A stretch of DNA of 64,000 bases from an uncultured Bacteroidales bacterium. GTDB taxonomy: Bacteria > Bacteroidota > Bacteroidia > Bacteroidales > P3. The notes under the pieces are model-generated. The model saw only the letters and a program-made list of their open reading frames with translations, made no database searches and was not told the DNA's origin. This document shows, one piece after another, positions 1 to 8,373 of the stretch (position 1 is the first letter of the stretch; every line of letters begins with the position of its first letter). The position numbers and the translations under genes are program-made. The stretch covers positions 29,509 through 93,508 of the forward strand of contig CASEWE010000007.1 in the NCBI GenBank assembly GCA_949291555.1, written 5' to 3'.

Positions 1-370
1 CCTGGTCGAAGCCGCCAATCGAATAGCCGAACCGGATGGATGCCAAGTTGATCAGATCCACGGCGGTGTTCACGGCATAAAGGCCCTTTCCGTTGAGCAG
101 CCGGCGGATGAGGGCTTCGGACGAGGGCCTGTACCGGCTGGGGTCTTTCCCGCAGCGCTTGTAGGCTTCCCGGGTGGCGAGGATGGCCGGATGCTGTTTG
201 ATACTTTCCAAGGAATAAGTGTTCCGGCAGTATTCCTCTGCCCCGGCTATTTCCGCCCATAGCGCATCATTGCGGGGGCTGTTCGCGATATGGGCAAAAA
301 GGGCTCCTCCTATGAATTGCGGGCAATGCTGCCGGAGGCTTTCTTCCACTTCTATCCGGATAGGTGTCAT
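1..370 (-). CDS. B3/4 domain protein, cut by the left window edge
   Basis: Reading from an ATG at 370-368 to the window edge gives 123 residues starting MTPIRIEVEESL and ending SIRFGYSIGGFDQ. The segments HIANSPRNDALW, YKRCGKDPSRYRPSSEAL and LNGKGLYAVNTAVDLINL fit the B3/4 fold, the substrate-binding and editing region of the phenylalanyl-tRNA synthetase beta chain that also occurs as a stand-alone protein of poorly known function. The C-terminal half lies outside the window. It is divergent from the metal ATPase that starts at 638. Confidence 0.75.
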   Translation of the reverse strand, partial: MTPIRIEVEESLRQHCPQFIGGALFAHIANSPRNDALWAEIAGAEEYCRNTYSLESIKQHPAILATREAYKRCGKDPSRYRPSSEALIRRLLNGKGLYAVNTAVDLINLASIRFGYSIGGFDQ

Positions 371-570
371 GTTTTTTGGGGTTTTGCTGTTCGGGATGGG
401 GGGAACTGTTCGGGATGGGTTCGGGAAGCCGTTTTTCGCGGCCGCCTGCGAAATTCCGAAAAAAAGCCCGGAAAAAGAAATGCCCGAGGGTTCCCGCGTT
501 CCGCGGTTTCTCCCCGTTCCGCAACCCGCCTGGGGCGCCCCTGTCGCTCGTATTTCCTTTGAACGGGAAA

Positions 571-587
571 TTGCAATGTTGTTGCAA
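571..587. promoter_or_regulatory. Candidate operator: two TTGCAA boxes, 5-base spacer
   Basis: TTGCAA at 571-576 and again at 582-587 form a symmetric site about 50 bases before the metal ATPase start. A weak -7-like TACTCTTG lies downstream, near 600. Position and symmetry suggest an operator, perhaps for the Fur-family protein encoded at 2633. That link is inference. Apart from this I see nothing in 371-637. Confidence 0.35.
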
Positions 588-637
588 GCGGATTTTCGTA
601 CTCTTGCATGCTGTTTTCCAGAAGAAAGGAGAAAGCC

Positions 638-2629
638 ATGTGCAAAGATGCTTCTTGTTCCTGTCCGGATTCCGGTTCGGAAACCGCTGGCACGAAGCCC
701 GCTTGCGGGAAAGAGCTACGAGCCTCGCCCCGCTCCGGTTTCGGGAATTTCTTGCGCGGGAACGTTTCCCGCTTGGTATCGTTTTCCATCTTGGTGCCGG
801 GCGCTGTATTCCTGCATTTTTCTTTTCCTTGGTTCATGCAAGGGAAAATTGCGCTTTTCTGGTTCCTCGCTTCCTATCTTCCGGTGGCGTTCCCCGTGGC
901 GAAAGAAGCCTGGAAAGCCTTTGCCCGGAAGGATTTCTTCAATGAGTTCAGCTTGATGCTGATCGCCTCGATCGGCGCTTTCTTCATTGGCCAGTATCCG
1001 GAAGCGGTGGCCGTCATGTTGTTCTATTCCATCGGGGAGGCTTTGCAGGATCGGGCGGTTGCGCGTTCAAAACGCAGCATCGGCAATCTGCTGGGCTCGC
1101 AGGTGGGGCAGGTGCAGGTTTGGCAGGAAGGGGCTTGGCGCCGGATGCCTCCGGAACAAGTGGAGCCGGGCCGGAAAATCCAGGTGGCCGTGGGAGAAAG
1201 GGTTTGCCTCGATGGCCGGCTGGATAGCGAATCGGCGGTGCTGGACACGGCGGCTTTGACCGGGGAGAGCGTTCCTCGCGAAGTGGGGAAAGGCGGTTCG
1301 GTTCCGGCCGGATGCGTGGTGATCGGCAACAGCATCGAGCTGGAAGTGACCAAGCCGTATTCGGATAGCACGATGGCCCGCATGGCGCGCATGGTGGAGG
1401 AAGCCTCGCGGCGCAAGGCTCCGACCGAGATATTCATGCGGAAAGTGGCCCGGGTCTACACGCCGGTCGTGATGTGCCTGGCGGTGCTGATATTGCTGCT
1501 TCCTGCAGCCTTTTCCGGCGTGGGGGATTTCACTTACGATTTTGAATCCTGGTTGTACCGGGCCTTGGTCTTCCTGGTGATTTCCTGCCCTTGCGCCTTG
1601 GTGGTGAGCATTCCCTTGAGCTATTTTGCCGGGATAGGGCGTTGTTCCCGCAGCGGGATTCTCTTCAAGGGCGGCAACGGCTTGGATGCGGCCGCGGAAC
1701 TGGATGCCATGGTGTTCGACAAGACGGGAACGCTTACCGAAGGGAATTTCGTTGTCGATGAAATCCGGGCTTTCCCGGGTTTCGAGCCGGTGGAGGTTCT
1801 GCGTTGGCTCGCCTCGGTCGAGAACGCCAGCCGCCACCCTTTGGCAAAAGCGATTGTGGCGCATGCGGAGGAAAACGGGACAGGCCTTGTTCCTGTCCTG
1901 CAGGTGCGGGAGCAGGCAGGCATGGGGGTGAAAGCCTTGGCGGACGGAAGGGAAATCGTGGCAGGCTCGGCGGTTCTGATGCGGAGGGAAGGCATTGCTT
2001 TGCCTGCTTTGCCGGAAACGGGTTCGGCCCGGGTGTTCTGCGGCGTGGACGGTTGCTGCGCCGGCTATGTCGAATTGGCCGACAAGGTGAAGCCGGAAGC
2101 CGGGGCGGCCTTGGAAGCCTTGCGCAAGATGGGAGTGCGCACGTTGGCGGTATTGTCGGGCGATTCGCAAGAGAAGGCCGAGGCCGTGGCCAAGGCCTTG
2201 GGGGTGGAAGAGGCTTTCGGGGATTTGCTGCCCGAAAATAAGGTATTACATTTGCAGGAGTTTCGCCGGCAAGGCTTGAGGGTGGCTTTTGCGGGAGACG
2301 GGATCAACGATGCGCCGGTTCTGGCGGCCAGCAATTTAGGCATCGCCATGGGCAAGTTCGGCAGTGATGCGGCCATAGAGACGGCCGATGTGGTATTGCA
2401 ATCGGACAGCCTGCAAGCCCTTCCCCGGGCCGTGCGACTGGCGCGGGAAACCCGCAAGACGGTTTGGCAGAACATTGTGATGATTTTCGGTTTCAAGCTG
2501 CTGATCATGGTTCTCGGGGTTTTGGACATGGCTTCGCTCTGGGCGGCGGTTTTTGCCGATACGGGAGTGGCCTTGCTGGCGGTTTTGAATTCGGTTCGGG
2601 CCATGTGGGGTCGGAATCAAGGAAAATGA
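638..2629 (+). CDS. P1B-type heavy-metal ATPase (Zn/Cd/Co class exporter)
   Basis: This 663-residue inner-membrane pump would export soft divalent metals at the cost of ATP. I start at ATG 638 because AGAAAGGAG lies just upstream; an in-frame ATG at 608 has no such site. Visible motifs are a Cys-rich N-terminus (MCKDASCSCPDSG), the actuator TGES, the transmembrane metal site C317-P-C319, the phosphorylated Asp361 in DKTGT, an HP motif (SRHPLA) and GDGINDAP. There is no complete N-terminal HMA domain, only the short Cys-rich tail. The CPC with VSIPLSYF fits the ZntA class better than copper pumps. It sits 3 bases before a Fur-family gene, so the two are probably one operon. Confidence 0.9.
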   Translation: MCKDASCSCPDSGSETAGTKPACGKELRASPRSGFGNFLRGNVSRLVSFSILVPGAVFLHFSFPWFMQGKIALFWFLASYLPVAFPVAKEAWKAFARKDFFNEFSLMLIASIGAFFIGQYPEAVAVMLFYSIGEALQDRAVARSKRSIGNLLGSQVGQVQVWQEGAWRRMPPEQVEPGRKIQVAVGERVCLDGRLDSESAVLDTAALTGESVPREVGKGGSVPAGCVVIGNSIELEVTKPYSDSTMARMARMVEEASRRKAPTEIFMRKVARVYTPVVMCLAVLILLLPAAFSGVGDFTYDFESWLYRALVFLVISCPCALVVSIPLSYFAGIGRCSRSGILFKGGNGLDAAAELDAMVFDKTGTLTEGNFVVDEIRAFPGFEPVEVLRWLASVENASRHPLAKAIVAHAEENGTGLVPVLQVREQAGMGVKALADGREIVAGSAVLMRREGIALPALPETGSARVFCGVDGCCAGYVELADKVKPEAGAALEALRKMGVRTLAVLSGDSQEKAEAVAKALGVEEAFGDLLPENKVLHLQEFRRQGLRVAFAGDGINDAPVLAASNLGIAMGKFGSDAAIETADVVLQSDSLQALPRAVRLARETRKTVWQNIVMIFGFKLLIMVLGVLDMASLWAAVFADTGVALLAVLNSVRAMWGRNQGK

Positions 2630-2632
2630 CCT

Positions 2633-3058
2633 ATGGAAGAGGTGATTAGCTTGGAAGAACGGTTGGAGCGCAAAGGCGTGAAGCCCACTTCCAACCGCAT
2701 TTTGGTGTTGAAAGAGCTGCTGGTGCAGGAACAGCCCGTTTCCTTGTCGGAACTGGAGCAGATCATGGAGACGCTCGACAAGTCGAGCATTTTCCGGACC
2801 ATGACCTTGTTCCACGAACACCATGTCGTGCATGCGTTCGAGGACGGGAACGGGATTATCAAATACGAACTCTGCCGGAACGTGGACGAATGCCGGGTAG
2901 ACGACATGCACATCCATTTTTATTGCGTGCGCTGCCACAAGACCTACTGCATGCCCTCCACGCCTATTCCGCAGATCCGGTTGCCGGAAGGCTTCCTGAT
3001 GCAAAGCGTGAATTACATGGTGAAAGGCATCTGCGCCCGGTGTTCATCGAAAGAATGA
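2633..3058 (+). CDS. Fur-family metalloregulator
   Basis: A 141-residue winged-helix repressor of the Fur/Zur/PerR family. The N-terminal DNA-binding part contains NRILVLKELL and SSIFRTMTLFHEH; the C-terminal part has HIHFYCVRCHKTYC and a final CARC, the paired Cys motifs of the structural zinc site. It begins 3 bases after the P-type ATPase stop, so co-expression is very likely. The pairing suggests it senses zinc or a similar metal and controls the exporter, but the sequence alone does not separate Zur from Fur or PerR. Confidence 0.85.
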   Translation: MEEVISLEERLERKGVKPTSNRILVLKELLVQEQPVSLSELEQIMETLDKSSIFRTMTLFHEHHVVHAFEDGNGIIKYELCRNVDECRVDDMHIHFYCVRCHKTYCMPSTPIPQIRLPEGFLMQSVNYMVKGICARCSSKE

Positions 3059-3541
3059 GCCGGCAGCCCGGCTGGCCGGAAGCGGGGAATCCGCGTTTTT
3101 GCGCGAAAGATGCGCGCGTGTTGTTTCTCGATGGGTTTCGGAAAGATGCCTGCGCGAGGTTGGCGCGACGGGCTTTGCCGGCGCGATGGGATTCAGAAGC
3201 GGGATGATGGCGCGGGAAAAAGGGCAGGAAGCGCGAAGAGGCGCATTCTCCAGCGGTGCGGGGCGTTTGGGGCTCCCGCACCGTGAAGAATGGAACACAA
3301 ACCTGTAAAAAGCAAAAAAAACAAAACGGAATACCTTAAAAACTACAAGGCAAAGGTAGGGGAGGCATCCGGTGCATGGAATCCCTACAAATGGGTATTT
3401 TCCCTTGCCTTGCTACCTTGTTTCGGGTGAAGCCGCGCCAAGATCCGGCAAAAAGGGGCTTTGCTGCCGTTCGGCCCGGGTCCGCCTTGGATTGCCTGCG
3501 GAGGTTTTCCGGAAACGTTTTTACTTGAATCGTACTTTTGA
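3059..3541. other. Intergenic stretch without a convincing gene
   Basis: I find no supported coding sequence. A minus-strand TACCTTTG lies at 3347-3354 but leads into no gene I can recognise. Short open frames here have the composition of noncoding GC-rich DNA. Confidence 0.5.
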
Positions 3542-4228
3542 ATGAAAAAGAATTTGCTTTTGGCTTCGGCCATGCTGCTTTGCGGGATTTTCCCTTTCGC
3601 CGGGGGCATTGCCGGGACGCCGGTTCCCGCCTTTCCCGGAGGCTTCCGTCAGGGCCCTTCCGGTTTTCCGCTTCCCGGGAATGCTGGGGAGCCGGTGCCT
3701 GCCGTTCCGTCGAGCGGGACAACCGATACGGTTTTCATGGAGATAGGATGGATGTTGTTCGAGGAGGCCCTGCAAGAAAACGCGGCGCGCGTCCAAGCCG
3801 GGCTTCCGGCCAAGAAAGTGTACGTGGATGTGTATACCCAATGGTGCGGCTGGTGCAAGAAATTGGATGCCACCACGTTTGCCCATCCTGAAATCATCGC
3901 TTACATGAACAGCGTTTTCTTGCCGGTGAAACTCGATGCCGAGCGTGCCGATACGGTGCGCGTCAACCAGCAGGTGTTCGTCAACCCCGGCTCGGCTTCG
4001 GGCAGAAGAGGCACCCATCAGATAGCCGTAGCGTTGTTGAACGGGAAAATGTCCTATCCTTCCTGCACCTTCCTGGACGAACAGGGGAAGGCCATCACGG
4101 TGGTGCCGGGGTACATGGACGCCGGCACTTTCGAAGCGCTGCTGCATTTCATCGGGGAAGACGCTTACAAGTCCATGACGTGGGAGTCTTTCCAGGACTG
4201 GTTCAAGGAGCGCGCCCGGGTACGGTAG
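3542..4228 (+). CDS. Secreted thioredoxin-fold protein with WCGWCK motif
   Basis: A 228-residue protein with an N-terminal signal peptide (MKKNLLLASAMLLCGIFPF) and a Pro/Gly-rich linker to about residue 65. A thioredoxin-like domain follows, with C102-G-W-C105 in QWCGWCKKLDATTF. The context TTFAHPEIIAYMNSVFLPVKLD matches the Bacteroidota thioredoxin-like (DUF255-related) family of periplasmic thiol oxidoreductases. The partner is unknown. A strong terminator follows the gene. Confidence 0.8.
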   Translation: MKKNLLLASAMLLCGIFPFAGGIAGTPVPAFPGGFRQGPSGFPLPGNAGEPVPAVPSSGTTDTVFMEIGWMLFEEALQENAARVQAGLPAKKVYVDVYTQWCGWCKKLDATTFAHPEIIAYMNSVFLPVKLDAERADTVRVNQQVFVNPGSASGRRGTHQIAVALLNGKMSYPSCTFLDEQGKAITVVPGYMDAGTFEALLHFIGEDAYKSMTWESFQDWFKERARVR

Positions 4229-4352
4229 GCTGCGGCGAGGAATCCCTTTCGGGGCGTACGGGTTTCGGTCGGGAACCGCCGGGCATGAACGCGGGGAGGG
4301 TTTTCCGCCCGGAGCCTCTCCGCGCAGGAATGTTTCGGAGCCATCGGGCATG

Positions 4353-4394
4353 AAAAAAGAGGAAGGCCAAGCAACGCTTGGCCTTCCTCTTTTT
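4353..4394. terminator. Bidirectional intrinsic terminator
   Basis: A near-perfect 19-bp stem (arms AAAAAGAGGAAGGCCAAGC and its complement) with a 3-base loop. It has A/T runs on both sides and lies between two convergent genes, so it can stop transcription from both. Confidence 0.9.
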
Positions 4395-4473
4395 GAAACG
4401 GCAGGTGTTCCGCGGACGGCGCCGGGAAAACCAAGCGCCGTCCCATGATTGCTTTAGACGTTCCCGGATTGCA

Positions 4474-7400
4474 TTACAAGCCTAAGTCCTTGAAAGTACG
4501 CGGCGCCGGCACTTTGGGAAGGGGTTTGCGGTTCTTGAGCTGCTCCATGGCGGTTTCAATGGCCTTGTTGAGCTGCTGGTCGATACCGGCTTGTTCCAGA
4601 ATCGGGTCGTTGTCGATCAGGATGTCCGGGTCGACCCCGTGGTTTTCCACGATCCATTGCCCGGTCTTGGCATCGTAGTTGGTGAAGAAAGGAACCCGGA
4701 TGTCGGTCCCGTCCATGTAAGGCAGGGGGCCGGAGATCCCGATGATGCCGCCCCAGCTGCGGGTCCCGATGACCGTTCCGAGGTTGTTGGCCTTGAAGCT
4801 CCACGGGAACAGATCCCCGTCGGAAGAAGAGTATTTGTTGATGAGTAGGATTTTCGGCCCGTATTGCGTGGCATCGGGAATCGTGCCGATCTGGTCGGTG
4901 CCCCTGCCCATGGTCAGGCGGTAAGGTTTGCGCAGGAGGCGTTCGATAATCATGGGCGACACGTTTCCGCCCCCGTTGGCCCTGTCGTCTATGATCAGGG
5001 CTTCTTTGTCCAGTTGCGGGTAGAAGTAACGGGCAAACTCGCTCAAGCCGTCCGGGCCCATGTCGGGAATGTAGATGTAGCCTACCCGTCCGTTCGAAGC
5101 CGAATCCACCTTGCGGATGTTGTTCTGCACCCAGTTGTAATGGTAAAGCGGGTACTCGTCGGCAATCGGTTTCACGGCGATCTTGCGCGCGCCCTCGGCC
5201 TTGGGCTCGCTGTTGATGGAAAGCTCGGTCATCACGCCGGCCTTGCCCGCCAGGAGTTCGTAGATATTGGCGGCTTCGGTAACAGGAATGCCGTCGACGG
5301 CCGTGATGTAATCGCCGGCTTCCACGTCCAAGCCGGGTTCGGTCAAGGGCGAGCGCAAGCTTTCGCTGTAAGGAGCCCCGGGTATGATCTTGTCGATGCG
5401 GAAGAAGCCGCTTCCGTCACGGCTCAGCTCGGCCCCGAGCAGGCCCATCTGGATCCGTTCCGGACGGGCGTACTCGCCGGGGTTCACGTAGGCATGCCCG
5501 CAGGCCAGTTCCCCGATCATCTCCCCGATGATGTAGTTGAGATCCAAGCGGGTCTTGGCGTAGGGCACCAAGACGGAATACTTGTCCTTTATGGCGTTCC
5601 AGTCCACCCCGTGCATGTTTTCCAGGTAGAAGCCATCGCGGAACGCCCGCCAGGCCTCGTTGAAGATCTGGGGCCATTCCTGCGCGTAATCCACCAAGGC
5701 GACCATGTCGCCGGTAGGTACCGGATCGGTCAAGGAAACCGGGCCGGACGGCATCGGCACGACATGGAGTTTTTGCGTGAGGAACTGGAACAGGAGGGCC
5801 TTGCTTAGATCGGGCGTGGCATCCATCATCGTCATTTCGGCCACCAAGGCGTCTTCTTGGCTTTCAAGATTGTAGACGCGGGTATTGCCGTCCTGGTTGT
5901 ACCAGATCTTTTTGCCATCGCTGATGAAGTTCCCGTAATAGCCGGTCGGCAAGGGCAGTTTCAGGATACGGCCCTGGATTCCGGCGGTGTCGATGCGGAT
6001 ACCGGCTTCTTCCTTGGCTTTCGCTTTGGATTTGGAGGCTTTTTTGCCGTTTTCGGCCCCGGCTGTTGCAGGAGCCGGGGATTCCACCTCGGCATCCTTG
6101 CTCAGGAAGGGCGAAGGCGTGCCGTTTTGCAGCAGCGCGATGTAGATTCCGCCCATTTTGGTGAAGACATGGTTCCATTCCATAGTCCCGTAAATCGGGT
6201 TGTAGTCCCTGTCGGAATTGAAAATCAAATATTTCCCATCCTGGCTGAACACGGGCGAATCGGAGTTGTACCATTTTTCGGTAATGGGGAATTCTTCTTT
6301 GGTCGCGAGGTTGCAGACATAGACCACGCTCATCTGGTTCGAAGCCGGCTTGGTGTAGGTGATCCAGCGGCTGTCGGGCGAAAAGCGCACATCGGAAAAT
6401 TCCGCTGCCGGGTTCTGCATTACCGTTTCCTTGCTCCGGGCGGCGATATCCACGATGACGATGCGGTTTTCCCGGTCGGTGTACAGGAGCTTCTTGCTGT
6501 CGGGGCTCCAGATGAAATTCCGGATGTACGTGTCGTTGTCCTTGGTCAGCTGGATCAGTTCCCCGCTTGCGAGGTCTTCCATGTAGAGTTCGGTTTCGCC
6601 CGTCCGGTCGGAGATGTAGGCAATGTGTCGGCCATCGGGGCTCCAGGCTGCATTGCGTTCGTGCGCGCCGGGCGTGCGGCTGAGGTTGCGGGTCACGCCC
6701 TCCTCGGCCGGAATGTCGAATACCTCGCCCCGGGCGGTAACGGCCAGGCGGGAAGCATCGGGAGAAAGGCTTGCGGCGGTGATGTTTTCCGATACGTTCT
6801 TCCGTTCGCTGCGGGCGTAGATGTTATCGCTCGAAAGGGTGATGTCGATTTGCCGGGTCTGGCGCGTGGCCGGGTCGAACCGGAACAGGAACCCGCCTTT
6901 CTCGAAGACGATGATTTTGCCGTTTGTGCTGGGGAACTTGATGTCGTAATCGGTGAAGTCCGTTACTTTCTCGGTGGTTTTCGTCCGGGTGTTGTAGGCA
7001 AAGAGGTTCATGGTCAGGTCGCGGTCGGAGAGGAAGAAAATCTCGTTGCCGATCCACATGGGGAAGATGTCCTGGGCCACGTTGTCGGTGATGTTGGTCA
7101 CGGTGCCGGCCGCGGGGTCGTAAATCCAGATGTCGTCGGCCATGCCGCCCCGGTAGTATTTCCAAGTCCGGAATTCGCGGAACACCCGGTTGTAGGCTAA
7201 TTGGCTGCCATCGGGCGAATAGCTGCAGAAGCCGCCTTCGGGCAGGGGCAGGGCTTCGGGCATCCCGCCTTGGGGTGAAACCAGGAGGAGCTTCCCGCTG
7301 AAGCCGCTTCCGATGCGGTTGCGGAACACGATGTTTTTGCCGTCCGGAGTCCAGGTCATGACAACGTTGTTGGGCCCCATGCGGTCGCCCAGATCGTCCC

Positions 7401-7752
7401 GGCTGTTGGTAGAAGTGTAGGTGAGGCGAACCGGTTCCCCGCCCTGGGCAGGGATGAGGTAGACTTCGGTATTGCCATCGTATTGCCCGGTGAAGGCAAT
7501 CTGCTTGCCATCGGGCGAAAAGCGGGCGAACATCTCATAACCGATGTGCGAAGTGAGCCTCCGGGCCTCGCCCCCGGACAAAGGAACAGTGTAAAGGTCT
7601 CCAGCATAGGAAAATACTACATCGGTTCCATTCGTGGCCGGGAACCGCAACAGTCTGGCCGGGCCGTTTCCGGCGTTCCCGGCCGCTTGGCCCGAGGCGG
7701 GAAGCAGCAGGAGGAGCAACGCCGCCAAACAGGAAAGGGATAATTTCTTCAT
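4474..7752 (-). CDS. Tricorn-like S41-family protease with signal peptide
   Basis: A 1092-residue periplasmic peptidase. A signal peptide (MKKLSLSCLAALLLLLLP) is followed by TolB-like beta-propeller repeats (SPDGKQIAF, TPDGKNIVF, SPDGSQLAY), a Lys/Ala-rich linker near residue 575, a PDZ-like segment (VEAGDYITAVDGIPV) and the S41 catalytic core. His753 in CGHAYVNPG and Ser977-Asp978 in SSSDGD line up with the archaeal tricorn residues His746, Ser965 and Asp966. The family trims peptides delivered by other proteases. Both active-site elements and the propellers are present, so it should be active. Confidence 0.9.
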   Translation of the reverse strand: MKKLSLSCLAALLLLLLPASGQAAGNAGNGPARLLRFPATNGTDVVFSYAGDLYTVPLSGGEARRLTSHIGYEMFARFSPDGKQIAFTGQYDGNTEVYLIPAQGGEPVRLTYTSTNSRDDLGDRMGPNNVVMTWTPDGKNIVFRNRIGSGFSGKLLLVSPQGGMPEALPLPEGGFCSYSPDGSQLAYNRVFREFRTWKYYRGGMADDIWIYDPAAGTVTNITDNVAQDIFPMWIGNEIFFLSDRDLTMNLFAYNTRTKTTEKVTDFTDYDIKFPSTNGKIIVFEKGGFLFRFDPATRQTRQIDITLSSDNIYARSERKNVSENITAASLSPDASRLAVTARGEVFDIPAEEGVTRNLSRTPGAHERNAAWSPDGRHIAYISDRTGETELYMEDLASGELIQLTKDNDTYIRNFIWSPDSKKLLYTDRENRIVIVDIAARSKETVMQNPAAEFSDVRFSPDSRWITYTKPASNQMSVVYVCNLATKEEFPITEKWYNSDSPVFSQDGKYLIFNSDRDYNPIYGTMEWNHVFTKMGGIYIALLQNGTPSPFLSKDAEVESPAPATAGAENGKKASKSKAKAKEEAGIRIDTAGIQGRILKLPLPTGYYGNFISDGKKIWYNQDGNTRVYNLESQEDALVAEMTMMDATPDLSKALLFQFLTQKLHVVPMPSGPVSLTDPVPTGDMVALVDYAQEWPQIFNEAWRAFRDGFYLENMHGVDWNAIKDKYSVLVPYAKTRLDLNYIIGEMIGELACGHAYVNPGEYARPERIQMGLLGAELSRDGSGFFRIDKIIPGAPYSESLRSPLTEPGLDVEAGDYITAVDGIPVTEAANIYELLAGKAGVMTELSINSEPKAEGARKIAVKPIADEYPLYHYNWVQNNIRKVDSASNGRVGYIYIPDMGPDGLSEFARYFYPQLDKEALIIDDRANGGGNVSPMIIERLLRKPYRLTMGRGTDQIGTIPDATQYGPKILLINKYSSSDGDLFPWSFKANNLGTVIGTRSWGGIIGISGPLPYMDGTDIRVPFFTNYDAKTGQWIVENHGVDPDILIDNDPILEQAGIDQQLNKAIETAMEQLKNRKPLPKVPAPRTFKDLGL

Positions 7753-8373
7753 AAGTCTTGTTTTATATAAGTCATGTTTTATAAGAATTCAAACCCGTGT
7801 GAAGCCGTTTCGGCTTCAGGATGCCAAAAATACGGAATTAATTCGTTTCGGCTTGATAAGGATTGGCGCCCGCGGGCCGGCGGCATGTTCCCGCGCACCT
7901 TGCGCTTGCATCCGGGCTTGTACGGCCCGTGCGTTCTGTACGGCGGAAGCCTCTCCGGGTTCTGGCAGGAATATTGCCGGGCTGTTGTCCCGGGCTTTCT
8001 CCCGGAGGTTGCCTTGGACGTTGTTCCGGAGGTTGCCGGATAAATCCGCGTTCCGGGTATAGCCGTCCCGGTCGTTTCCGGAAGATAGGTGTTGCCGGCT
8101 GTTGCGGGAAGCGGATTTTGCAACGAGCGGGAATATTGTTACTTTCACGGGATTTTAGAAGTTGCTTGCTTGTGTCGTCCATCGGCCGGGAAAATACGCC
8201 GGCTCCCGGGGCTTTCCCCGGGGGCGTGCCGTTTTTTTCGCGGAAACGGCCGGAAGCGGTGCGAGCCGGCTTTCCCTTTTCGGGTTTCGGCGGCAGGAAC
8301 GGCTTCTTCAGGCCCGGCAAGGCAAGAAAGGTTTTTCAAAATACCCGAGCATAGAAAATAAAGTTACTTGATC
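7753..8373. promoter_or_regulatory. Intergenic region with a minus-strand -7 element
   Basis: This is the 620-base gap between divergent genes. On the minus strand TATTTTTG (7832-7825) fits the Bacteroidota -7 element and lies 73 bases before the tricorn-like gene. A small hairpin, GAAGCCG/CGGCTTC at 7801-7817, falls in its leader. I see no gene and no clear promoter for the plus-strand gene. Confidence 0.45.

Noticed and set aside
3533..3540. TACTTTTG just before the thioredoxin-like gene
   Set aside because: It ends one base before the start codon, so transcription would begin inside the coding sequence. Probably chance.
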